Origin: an uncultured Cytophagales bacterium
Lineage (GTDB): Bacteria > Bacteroidota > Bacteroidia > Cytophagales > 172606-1
Direction of reading: 5' to 3'
NCBI GenBank assembly: GCA_902805615.1
Contig: CADCTQ010000300.1
Span: 1 to 37,604 of the forward strand
Length of the DNA stretch: 37,604 nt
Positions 8,591-15,965 of this stretch are shown here, piece by piece. The position numbers and the translations under genes were made by a program. Under the pieces are notes generated by a model, which had not been told where the DNA came from, searched no databases, and saw only the letters and a program-made list of their open reading frames with translations. The number at the start of each line of letters is the position of its first letter. The first letter of the stretch is position 1.

Positions 8591-10996
8591 ATGCTGCGAA
8601 CGTACCTGATTATTGCCTGGCGGAACATCCTCAAGAACGGCCTCTATTCCGTGGTGAACGTGGTGGGCTTGCTGGCCGGCATCGCGTTTACCCTGCTCAT
8701 CGGCGCTTACGCGTGGGGCGAATGGCAGGTCAACCGGCAACTGCGCCACGCCGACCGCCAGTACTTCCTGACCAGCCGCTGGAAAGACCCGAACATGGGC
8801 CTGGAAATCACTACAGCCGCGCCGCTGGGCAAGTTCCTCAAGGAACACTACCCGCACCTGGTCGCCAATTACTACCGGTGGGACGGCCTCACGTCGGGCG
8901 TCTCGAAGGGTGACAAGCATTTCCGCGAATCCATTCAACTGGGCGACAGCACCCTGCTCGCCATGTTCGGCTTCAAACTGCTGCACGGCGACGCCCGGAC
9001 GGCGCTGAAGAATCCGTATTCGGTGGTGATCACCGCCCCGGATGCGCTGAAGTATTTTGATCGGACGGACGTGGTGGGCCAAACCCTTACCATCCAGAGC
9101 TTTAACGGCAGCAAACGCGACTTTGCCATCACCGGCGTGCTGGAAGAGATTCCCGAAAACTCGGTTACGCAGATCAATGCCTCGATCAAAAATACGTTCT
9201 TCATTCCCAACAACACCGCCGCGTACTTCGGCCGAAACAGCTTCGATGATTGGAACAACACCGTGCTGCCGTCCTACGTCGAGTTGCGGGAGGGCGTTAC
9301 CCCCCGGGACCTGGCGACCCCGATCCGGCAACTGCTGGGCCGCCACGCCCCCGAAGGCATCCGGCAAAACCTGACCGTACACCCGGTTGCCCTGACGGAG
9401 TATTACCTGCAAAAAGACGGCGGGCTGGTCAGGCAAATGGTGTCCGCCCTGTTGCTGGTAGGCGCCTTTATCCTGCTGATGGCCGTCTTCAATTTCATCA
9501 ACCTGGCCGTGAGCCGTTCGGGTACCCGCCTCAAGGAAGTCGGGGTGCGCAAGGTGCTGGGCGGGCTGCGGCGGCAACTGGTGTTCCAGTTCCTGGCCGA
9601 GTCGGTGCTGCTCGTGCTGGTTGCCACGGCCCTCGCGTTTGCCGCATACCCGATCCTGCAACCGCTTTTTGCGCGAATGATCGGCAAGGAAATCGCGGAC
9701 CTGTCCCAATTTCCCGCCTACTTCGCTTTCGTGCCGGTGGCCATTGTGCTGGTGGTGGGGCTGGCGGCCGGTTTGTACCCGGCCTTCGTGCTGTCTTCGC
9801 TCAACACCGTGGATTCGCTCAAGGGCAAGCTCAAAACGGTAAAGGACAAAGTGGTGCTGCGCAAACTGCTGGTGGGCTTCCAGTTCTGCCTGGCAAACAT
9901 CGTACTCATTGCGGCGGCCCTGGTCACCCAACAGGTAAGCCATTTTTTCGGTGGGCGGCTGGGCTACGACAAGGAATACGTGGTGTCGGCCCAGGTGCCC
10001 CGGGACTGGTCGCCGGCGGGGGTGCGCAAAATGGAAACCGTGCGGGACGCGTTTGCCGCCCTGCCCGAAGTGAGCCGCGTGAGCTTGTCGCACGAGATTC
10101 CCAACGGCAACAACGGCGGGCAGCCCATGGTGTACCAGCTGGGCGCGGATTCTGCGCAGGCAGTAGTCATGCAGGCGATGATCTCCGACGAAAAATACCT
10201 GGACACGTACCGGATTCCCCTGCGGGCCGGCGCCTTTTTCAACGGCCGGGGGCTCGATTCGGGCAAAGTGGTGCTCAATGAACGAGCCATCCGGGTACTT
10301 GGCTACCCGAGCCCGGAGCAGGCCCTGGGCCGGCAACTGCGGATTCCGGGCGACCCGACCGTGTTTACCATCAAGGGCGTGATCCGCGATTTCCATTTCG
10401 GCTCCATGCAGGCGCAAATTCAGCCCATGATCTTCTTCAACGTCCGCACCTCGGCCATTTACCGCTACCTGTCCTTCAAGGTAAAACCGGGCAACGTGGG
10501 TCGCAGCCTCGAAGCGATCCGCAAGCAGTGGGCGGTGCTGCTGCCCGGCAGCGCCTTCGAGTACGCGTTCATGGACGACGTGCTGAAGGAACTCTACGGG
10601 ACGGAAATTCAATTGGAACGGGCGGCGTACGCGGCCACGGTGCTGGCCCTGGTCATCGTGTTGCTCGGCGTGCTGGGCCTGGTGTCAGTCAGCGTGCAGC
10701 GGCGGGTGAAGGAGATCGGGGTGCGCAAGGTGCTGGGCGCCTCGCTGCCAAGCATCCTCACGTTGTTCGTCAAGGAATTCATCCCCGTGATCGTCATGGC
10801 AAGCGTGGTGGCCTGCCCGTTCGTGTACGTGATGATGCAGGGTTGGCTGAGCCGTTACGCGTCCCGGATCATGGTGACGCCCTATCCGTTCCTGGGGTCC
10901 ATCGTGGGGTTGGGCGTACTGGCCGTGCTGCTGATCGGCGTGCAGGCCGCCCGGGCGGCCCTGGCCGACCCGGTAAAATCGCTGCGGTCGGAATGA
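8591..10996 (+). CDS. MacB/FtsX-family ABC permease 3 (divergent member)
   Basis: 801 residues with the same two-half plan. The coupling motifs are RLKEVGVRKVLGG (about 313) and RVKEIGVRKVLGA (about 705), the second periplasmic domain carries GVIRDFHFGSM (about 596), and the C-terminus is ADPVKSLRSE. By eye it is the most divergent of the set: the first helix region reads VVNVVGLLAGIAFTLLI and the periplasmic domain lacks the usual FHxxxxRIYRV phrase, having LRHADRQYFLTS instead. A 122-bp gap precedes it, with an A-rich leader and GGAAGAGAG just before the ATG, an unusually purine-rich ribosome-binding region for this window. It may therefore be expressed partly independently. Confidence 0.92.
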   Translation: MLRTYLIIAWRNILKNGLYSVVNVVGLLAGIAFTLLIGAYAWGEWQVNRQLRHADRQYFLTSRWKDPNMGLEITTAAPLGKFLKEHYPHLVANYYRWDGLTSGVSKGDKHFRESIQLGDSTLLAMFGFKLLHGDARTALKNPYSVVITAPDALKYFDRTDVVGQTLTIQSFNGSKRDFAITGVLEEIPENSVTQINASIKNTFFIPNNTAAYFGRNSFDDWNNTVLPSYVELREGVTPRDLATPIRQLLGRHAPEGIRQNLTVHPVALTEYYLQKDGGLVRQMVSALLLVGAFILLMAVFNFINLAVSRSGTRLKEVGVRKVLGGLRRQLVFQFLAESVLLVLVATALAFAAYPILQPLFARMIGKEIADLSQFPAYFAFVPVAIVLVVGLAAGLYPAFVLSSLNTVDSLKGKLKTVKDKVVLRKLLVGFQFCLANIVLIAAALVTQQVSHFFGGRLGYDKEYVVSAQVPRDWSPAGVRKMETVRDAFAALPEVSRVSLSHEIPNGNNGGQPMVYQLGADSAQAVVMQAMISDEKYLDTYRIPLRAGAFFNGRGLDSGKVVLNERAIRVLGYPSPEQALGRQLRIPGDPTVFTIKGVIRDFHFGSMQAQIQPMIFFNVRTSAIYRYLSFKVKPGNVGRSLEAIRKQWAVLLPGSAFEYAFMDDVLKELYGTEIQLERAAYAATVLALVIVLLGVLGLVSVSVQRRVKEIGVRKVLGASLPSILTLFVKEFIPVIVMASVVACPFVYVMMQGWLSRYASRIMVTPYPFLGSIVGLGVLAVLLIGVQAARAALADPVKSLRSE

Positions 10997-11076
10997 GGAT
11001 CAGGATTCACAGGATTACTTGTCTGAACCATGATGAACCTGATGGAAGGATGACCAGGATTAAAAAGGGAGGGGGA
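10997..11076. repeat. Degenerate copy of the permease-junction repeat
   Basis: Contains GTCTGAACCATGAT followed by GATGAACCTGATGGAAGGATGA-like sequence. It is the same family as the better preserved copies after permeases 5, 6, 7 and 8. No inverted partner is visible here. Confidence 0.6.
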
Positions 11077-11550
11077 TCAGGCGAAGATTTTCCTGAGGTC
11101 AATCTGGATGTCGAGGATGGTGTCTTTGAGGGATTCGTCGCCGTGGAAAAAGTGGAACGTGCCGGGAGCCGAGTAGACGGCAACGCCCCGGAGGGCCGGG
11201 AAAACCACCCAGCAAGACTGTACACCGAACGCAAAGTACCGGAGGGTCTTTTCCACCATCTCTTCGTTGGCTTGCGAGGGAGACTGAATTTCAACAGCCA
11301 GCAGCGGGGCGTCGGTTTGCCGGGCCGGTTCGTTGGTGAAATTGAGGGGCCGGGTTGGGTACACTACGATGTCGGGTGTTGAGCCGTCGGGAATTGTTGC
11401 CAGGGCTACTTCGCTGGCGATCCGGTAAGAGGCGCCGTAGTTGAGCTTTAATTCAAATCCCAGATTCATCTGAATGGCACCGTGAGTCAGGTTAGGCATC
11501 GGTTTTCCGCGTTCGAGTTCGTAAGGGTTGGCAGCTACAGTGGTTTCCAT
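11077..11550 (-). CDS. Uma2-family (DUF820) nuclease-fold protein, copy A
   Basis: 157 residues if translation starts at the ATG at 11550, which lies 18 bp after a -7 box (TATCTTTG). An upstream TTG start at 11571 would overlap that box and is unlikely. The PD-(D/E)xK-like core is visible: PDIVV (Asp60), LLAVEIQS (Glu87) with Gln89 where the motif often has Lys or another polar residue, and a Lys at 101 in VEKTLRYFAFG, then the strand CWVVFP. Uma2 proteins have the restriction-endonuclease fold and are often present in many copies in Cytophagales and Cyanobacteria; their biological role is mostly unknown. It is convergent with permease 3 and divergent from permease 4, whose ATG (11594) is only 43 bp away. 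It is nearly identical to copy B at 14017-14490. Confidence 0.85.
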   Translation of the reverse strand: METTVAANPYELERGKPMPNLTHGAIQMNLGFELKLNYGASYRIASEVALATIPDGSTPDIVVYPTRPLNFTNEPARQTDAPLLAVEIQSPSQANEEMVEKTLRYFAFGVQSCWVVFPALRGVAVYSAPGTFHFFHGDESLKDTILDIQIDLRKIFA

Positions 11551-11568
11551 CGTTCGGCACGTTTTTCT

Positions 11569-11576
11569 CAAAGATA
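11569..11576 (-). promoter_or_regulatory. Bacteroidota -7 promoter box for Uma2 copy A
   Basis: The minus strand reads TATCTTTG, matching TAnnTTTG, 18 bp before the ATG at 11550. A convincing -33 TTTG at the right distance was not found. The same box occurs at the same place before the other three Uma2 loci, which strengthens the call. Confidence 0.6.
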
Positions 11577-11593
11577 CCTAAAACCCAAAAGGC

Positions 11594-13960
11594 ATGTTGC
11601 GGAACTACGGCAAAGTCGCACTCAGGAACCTGTGGCGGAACAAAACGTTTTCGGCCATCAACATTGCGGGGCTGGCGCTGGGCCTGGCCGCCAGCCTGCT
11701 CATCTTCGGGTGGGTCGGGTACGAGCGGCGTTACGACGCCTTTCACGCCGACGGCCGCAACCTGTACCACGTCCTGCTCACGCAGCGTTACGACAACGGC
11801 CAGGTGTCAACATCTATCGCTACCCCCGGGCGGCTGGCCGAAGCCCTGAAACGGGAATTTCCGGGCGTTGCGCAGGCCGTGTTGGTGATGGACGATGAGA
11901 AGCTGCTGCTGCGCGTGGGAAACCGGTCGTACCGCGAAACCGGGGCCTACGCCGGCCCCGACTTCTTCGGCGTGTTCAGCTTCCGGCTGCTGCAGGGAGA
12001 CGCCCGCACCGTGCTGACGGCGCCCTACACGGCGGTGATCTCCCGCAAGCTGGCCCGCAAGTACTTCGGCAACGGCAGTGCCGTAGGCAAGAGCATCCGG
12101 GTAGACAACCGGGAGGTGTACCAGGTCACCGGCGTGTTTGCCGACGTTCCCGTAAACTCCTCGCTGCAGTTCGACTTCCTGCTGTCACATAAAACAATTG
12201 AGCGCCAGTTCCCCGTGATGGCGAACGACTGGAACGCCATCGGCCCCCGGACCTTCGTACGGCTGCGCGACGACGCCCCGGTGGCGCGCATCTCGGCCGC
12301 GCTGAAGGATCACCTGAAGGACAAACAGACCGAATACAATTCCACGCTTTCCCTCCAGCGCTTCCGCGACGCGCACCTGCACAGCCATTTCAGCAACGGC
12401 CTGCCCGACGGCGGCCGGATCACGTACGTGCGGCTGTTCCTGGGGGCGGCCCTCTTCATCCTGGTCATTGCCTGCATTAACTTCGTGAACCTGAGCACGG
12501 CCAAAGCCGCCCGGCGGGCCAGGGAAGTGGGCATCCGCAAGGCCGCCGGCGCTTCCCGCCCGGCGCTGGTGGGTCAGTTCATGGCCGAAGCCCTGCTCCT
12601 GGTCGTCCTCTCGTTTGGCCTGGCCCTGCTGCTGGCCGCGCTGGTCCTGCCCCTTTTCAACGCCCTCACCGGGCAGCCGCTCCGCCCGCAGCTCGGGGCC
12701 GGCACCTTCCTGCTGCTGACCGGCCTGCTGGCCGCCACGGGCCTGGCGGCGGGCACGTACCCGGCCTTTTTCCTCGCTTCGTTCCAGCCGGTGCAGGTGC
12801 TCAAGGGCACGCTGCGGGTCGGTCCGCTGGCCGCCCGGCTGCGCAAGGGGCTGGTCACCTTCCAGTTTGCCGTATCCTGCGTGCTCATTGCCGGCACGCT
12901 GGTGGTGTACCTCCAGACCCGCTACATCGGGCAGAAGCACCTGGGCTTCGACCGCGCCGACGTGGTGTACGCCTGCATGGAAGGCGACCTGCCCAAAAAT
13001 TTCCGGGCATTTAAAAACGAACTGCAAGCCTCCCCGGCCATCCGGTCGGTGACCACGGCCGGCCAGGCGCCGCTGCACGTCACCCATACGATTACTTCCG
13101 TGGAGTGGCCCGGCAAGGGTGCCGGCCAGAAAATTTCGTTTTCCTTCTGGGGGGTCAACCACGGCTTTGTCAAAGCCCTGGGCCTGCAACTAGAGGAAGG
13201 GCGGGACTTTTCGCCGGACTTTGGCACGGACAGCCTCAACGTGCTCATCAACGAAGCAGCGGCGGCGGTGATGGGCCTGGCGCACCCGGTGGGCCAGCCC
13301 GTTACGGTGGAGCGCAGCTTTACGGCCCGGGGCAAGATCATCGGGGTGGTAAAGAACTTTCACCTAGCCTCGCTGCACACGCCCATCCAGCCCCTGATTC
13401 TCTTCCTGAACACTGACCCCGACTGGGGATACGTCATCCTTAAAACGGCGCCGGGCCGCACCGCCGACGCCCTGGCGGCCCTGAGGGAGGCGCACCGGCG
13501 GTACAACCCGGCTTTTCCCCTCGAATACGAATTCGCCGACCAGGAATACGGGAAGCTGTACCGGGACGAAGCCACGGCGGGCCGCCTGGCCGCGTGCTTT
13601 GCGGGCCTGGCCATCTTCATTTCGTGCCTGGGGTTGTTCGGGCTGGCGGCTTTTACGGCCGGGCAGCGCACCAAGGAGATCGGCATCCGCAAGGTGCTGG
13701 GCGCCCCGGTGGGCGGCCTGGTCGTGCTGCTTTCCCGGGACTTTCTGCGGCCGGTGGGGTGGGCTATCGTGGTGGCAACGCCCGTGGCCTGGTACGTGGC
13801 GCGGGGGTGGCTGCAAGACTTTGCCTACAAGATTGACCTGTCGTGGTGGCCCTTCGCCGTGGCCGCGGGCCTGTCGGTGGTCATTGCCCTGCTCACGGTG
13901 GGTTACCAGAGCCTGAAAGCCGCGTCTGCCAACCCGGTCCAGTCATTGCGGAGCGAATAG
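11594..13960 (+). CDS. MacB/FtsX-family ABC permease 4
   Basis: 788 residues. It opens MLRNYGKVALRNLWRNKTFSAINIAG, has coupling motif RRAREVGIRKAAGA (from about 307), the second-domain motif GVVKNFHLASL (about 584, with Asn replacing the usual Asp) and QRTKEIGIRKVLGA (about 691), and ends ANPVQSLRSE. The gene is flanked on both sides by the two nearly identical minus-strand Uma2 genes. Its first and last codons are recognisably the source type for the collapsed remnant at 14534-14687, which shares the phrase VVIALLTVGYQSLKAASA with this C-terminus. It is intact, with no internal stop. Its transcription start probably lies within or beyond the Uma2 promoter region, because only 43 bp separate the two start codons. 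Confidence 0.93.
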   Translation: MLRNYGKVALRNLWRNKTFSAINIAGLALGLAASLLIFGWVGYERRYDAFHADGRNLYHVLLTQRYDNGQVSTSIATPGRLAEALKREFPGVAQAVLVMDDEKLLLRVGNRSYRETGAYAGPDFFGVFSFRLLQGDARTVLTAPYTAVISRKLARKYFGNGSAVGKSIRVDNREVYQVTGVFADVPVNSSLQFDFLLSHKTIERQFPVMANDWNAIGPRTFVRLRDDAPVARISAALKDHLKDKQTEYNSTLSLQRFRDAHLHSHFSNGLPDGGRITYVRLFLGAALFILVIACINFVNLSTAKAARRAREVGIRKAAGASRPALVGQFMAEALLLVVLSFGLALLLAALVLPLFNALTGQPLRPQLGAGTFLLLTGLLAATGLAAGTYPAFFLASFQPVQVLKGTLRVGPLAARLRKGLVTFQFAVSCVLIAGTLVVYLQTRYIGQKHLGFDRADVVYACMEGDLPKNFRAFKNELQASPAIRSVTTAGQAPLHVTHTITSVEWPGKGAGQKISFSFWGVNHGFVKALGLQLEEGRDFSPDFGTDSLNVLINEAAAAVMGLAHPVGQPVTVERSFTARGKIIGVVKNFHLASLHTPIQPLILFLNTDPDWGYVILKTAPGRTADALAALREAHRRYNPAFPLEYEFADQEYGKLYRDEATAGRLAACFAGLAIFISCLGLFGLAAFTAGQRTKEIGIRKVLGAPVGGLVVLLSRDFLRPVGWAIVVATPVAWYVARGWLQDFAYKIDLSWWPFAVAAGLSVVIALLTVGYQSLKAASANPVQSLRSE

Positions 13961-14016
13961 ATCAGGCTCAGGATTCGCAGGATCAGGGGATGAACAGGAT
14001 TACAAAGGGAGGGGAA
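13961..14016. repeat. Short repeat linker after permease 4
   Basis: The sequence ATCAGGCTCAGGATTCGCAG, then GGATGAACAGGATTACAAAGG, matches much of the linker after permease 3 (10997-11076). The duplicated unit therefore includes this linker, the Uma2 gene and the next permease start. Confidence 0.55.
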
Positions 14017-14490
14017 TCAGGCGAAGATTTTCCTGAGGTCAACTTCGATGTTGAGATTGGTGTCTTTGAGCACTTCGTCGCCGTGGAAAAAGTGGAACGT
14101 GCCGGGAGCCGAGTACACGGCAACGCCCTGGAGGGCCGGGAAAACCACCCAGCAGGACCGTACGCCGAACGAGAAATACCGGAGCGTCTTTTCCACCATC
14201 TCTTCGGTGGCCTGGGAGGGCGACTGGATTTCGACCGTAAGCAGGGGGGCGTCGGTCTGCCGGGCCGGTTCGTTGGCAAAGTTGAGGGGCCGGGCCGGGT
14301 ACACTACGATGTCGGGCGTGGAGCCGTCGGGAACCGTCGCCAGGGCTACTTCGCTGGCAATCCGGTACAGGGCGCCGTAGTTGACGGCAAGTTGTACGAT
14401 TACATTTGCCTGAATGGCACCGTGAGTCAGGTTAGGCATCGGTTTTCCGCGTTCGCGTTCGTAAGGGTTGGCAGCGACAAGGGTTTCCAT
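14017..14490 (-). CDS. Uma2-family (DUF820) nuclease-fold protein, copy B
   Basis: 157 residues from the ATG at 14490. It keeps the same core as copy A: PDIVVYPARPLNF, LLTVEIQSPSQA, VEKTLRYFSFGVRSCWVVFP, and the same C-terminus VDLRKIFA. The main differences are a cluster near residues 27-40 (ANVIVQLAVNYGALYR in place of MNLGFELKLNYGASYR) and scattered substitutions, many apparently silent, so both copies seem to be under protein-level constraint. The DNA match with copy A extends through the promoter and a few bases into the following permease start, showing duplication of a larger block. Cellular role unknown. Confidence 0.85.
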   Translation of the reverse strand: METLVAANPYERERGKPMPNLTHGAIQANVIVQLAVNYGALYRIASEVALATVPDGSTPDIVVYPARPLNFANEPARQTDAPLLTVEIQSPSQATEEMVEKTLRYFSFGVRSCWVVFPALQGVAVYSAPGTFHFFHGDEVLKDTNLNIEVDLRKIFA

Positions 14491-14508
14491 CGTTCGGCAC
14501 GTTTTTCT

Positions 14509-14516
14509 CAAAGATA
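14509..14516 (-). promoter_or_regulatory. Bacteroidota -7 promoter box for Uma2 copy B
   Basis: TATCTTTG on the minus strand, 18 bp before the ATG at 14490, in the same context as copy A (GAGAAAAACGTGCCGAACG follows in both). Confidence 0.6.
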
Positions 14517-14533
14517 ACCAAAACCCAAAAGGC

Positions 14534-14687
14534 ATGTTGCGCAACTGCTGCAAAATCGCCCTTCAAAATCTCTGGCGGCATAGGAACTTGCCAGTGGTCA
14601 TTGCCCTGCTCACGGTGGGTTACCAGAGCCTGAAAGCCGCGTCCGCCGGCCCGGTCCAGTCATTGCCGAGCGAACAGATCAGGGAAG
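14534..14687 (+). pseudogene. Collapsed MacB/FtsX permease: N-terminus joined in frame to C-terminus
   Basis: The frame starting at ATG 14534 reads MLRNCCKIALQNLWRHRN, the typical first 18 residues of these permeases, and then jumps directly to LPVVIALLTVGYQSLKAASA and PVQSLPSE, the last residues of permease 4 type. About 740 internal codons are missing, yet the frame is kept. The stop that ends permease 4 (GAA TAG) is GAA CAG here, so the frame runs on to 14713. It lies behind Uma2 copy B exactly where a complete permease would be expected. With no transmembrane or periplasmic domain left it is very unlikely to function. It is best read as the scar of a ninth permease lost by internal deletion. 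Confidence 0.8.
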
Positions 14688-14688
14688 C

Positions 14689-14947
14689 AGAAAGGCGTTC
14701 AGGTCCAGGTTGAGCACCCGGGAAAAAGAGGAGGTTTCCGTAAGCCCCCCGTTGCCGCGCCGGTAACAGTACCACCGGGTTTGGCCCGGCCGTGCGACAG
14801 TTCAAATTCCAGTTCCGGGAGGATGTCGTACTGCGTATCGTACCGGCCAAAACTTTTGCCCAGCCGGCAGACCAGTTTGGCGTGGTTGTAAGACGCAATA
14901 TTTTCCGCCTGTACTTCTTCGCTTGCTTTTGTCCGGGGCAACCCCAT
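14689..14947 (-). pseudogene. Decayed Uma2-family gene (internal deletion and frame loss)
   Basis: From the ATG at 14947 the minus strand reads about 50 residues like the start of the Uma2 gene at 24937-25407: NHAKLVCRLGKSFG, then YDTQYDILPELEFELSHGR (compare YDVLPELELELSAGRAKPD). After GRAKP the similarity stops where the catalytic Asp should be. In another frame a plausible Uma2 C-terminus resumes (RWYCYRRGNGGL ... VLNLDLNAFLLP) and reaches a stop at 14689. The middle of the domain, with the catalytic Glu and Lys, is missing. A 5' promoter box is still present. Its 3' end abuts the end of the collapsed permease. Confidence 0.7.
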
Positions 14948-14963
14948 AACTTATACGTTTTAC

Positions 14964-14971
14964 CAAAGATA
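14964..14971 (-). promoter_or_regulatory. Bacteroidota -7 promoter box before the decayed Uma2 gene
   Basis: TATCTTTG on the minus strand, 16 bp before the ATG at 14947. It is preserved although the gene is broken. Confidence 0.5.
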
Positions 14972-15127
14972 ACCCCCGAATCATTACCAATGACCCATTA
15001 CCACTTACCCATGATGCAGGCAGGGCGAACGCAATCCAACACCCTACGAATGACGCGCCACGCCATTCATTCTCCCTTTTCCCTCTTTCCGGTTTTATTA
15101 CCAGCCCGTACCGCATCCCCGCGCGGC

Positions 15128-15952
15128 ATGGGTACACCTCCTCCGGTCTCCCTTCCTCCTTTTCTCCGGTCTCCGTTCGTTCCGGTCTCCCTTTCTCCCG
15201 TCTCCGGTTTCCGTTCCCTCCTGGTCCTCGTTGTGCTGGCCCTGGCTCCTGCTGCCTTTGGGCAGAAGACGTCCAGCCAGTCGGCGGACCTGAAAGGACT
15301 TAATTCCCTGTCGGCCACCATCAGGATCAGTGCCGGCACGCTGAAGGTGACGGCTCAGGAGGCGCCGGCGGCCGCGTCGCGGTTCACCTACAGCCGCGAA
15401 GCCTGGAAGCCCCGCGTCACCTTCAGCCGGGAGGGCAGCACGGGACGCCTCACCATCGAACAGCCCGAGGCGAAAAACATGAACATGAGCGACGGCGAAC
15501 GCAACGACTGGGAGATCAAGCTGACGCGGGGCGTGCCCACCGACCTGACCCTGCGCATGGGCGCCGGCGAGGGTACCATAGACCTGCACGGGGCCAAAGT
15601 ACGGCGCCTGGACATGGAGGCCGGCGCGGGTAAATTCAACGTGAACCTGGCCGGTACGTCGGTTACCGACCTGGAAGCAGACGCCGGCGTGGGCGAACTC
15701 ACCCTCAACCTCACCGGGGAGCGCACCACCAACCTCCGGGCGGCCATCAACGGCGGCATCGGCGACCTCAACCTGGTGCTGCCGCGCAACCTGAGCGTGC
15801 GGGTAAAAGTAAGCGGCCTGGGCGGATTCAACAGCGCCGGCTTCCGCAAGCAGGGCGACTACTACGTGAACGAAGCGTACGGCAAAACCACCCATTCCCT
15901 CGACATCACGGTGAACGGCGGCCTGGGCGACCTGGAAATAACCCTGCAATAA
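15128..15952 (+). CDS. Exported beta-repeat protein, LiaF/DUF4097 'toastrack'-like
   Basis: 274 residues from ATG 15128. A hydrophobic stretch FRSLLVLVVLALAPAAFGQ (about residues 28-46) looks like a signal peptide, with likely cleavage before Gln-Lys. The rest is strand-rich and glycine-patterned, with repeated turns MGAGEGTIDL, EAGAGKFNVNL, DAGVGELTLNL, NGGIGDLNLVL and NGGLGDLEITL about every 20-25 residues, as in LiaF-C/DUF4097 toastrack folds. The stop is 13 bp before permease 5, so the two are probably cotranscribed. The start is uncertain: the first 27 codons coincide with a pyrimidine-rich repeat also seen in front of permease 6, the open frame extends further upstream over the decayed Uma2 gene, and no other ATG lies nearer the signal peptide. 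Function is not known; a sensory or envelope-stress role is only suggested by the fold. Confidence 0.75.
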   Translation: MGTPPPVSLPPFLRSPFVPVSLSPVSGFRSLLVLVVLALAPAAFGQKTSSQSADLKGLNSLSATIRISAGTLKVTAQEAPAAASRFTYSREAWKPRVTFSREGSTGRLTIEQPEAKNMNMSDGERNDWEIKLTRGVPTDLTLRMGAGEGTIDLHGAKVRRLDMEAGAGKFNVNLAGTSVTDLEADAGVGELTLNLTGERTTNLRAAINGGIGDLNLVLPRNLSVRVKVSGLGGFNSAGFRKQGDYYVNEAYGKTTHSLDITVNGGLGDLEITLQ

Positions 15953-15965
15953 CCCCTCCCTCGAT

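Noticed and set aside
14792-15127. Upstream extension of the toastrack-like gene to 14792
   Set aside because: The extension runs antisense through the decayed Uma2 gene and its promoter box, with no domain and no signal peptide at its start. The ATG at 15128 is the nearest before the signal sequence.
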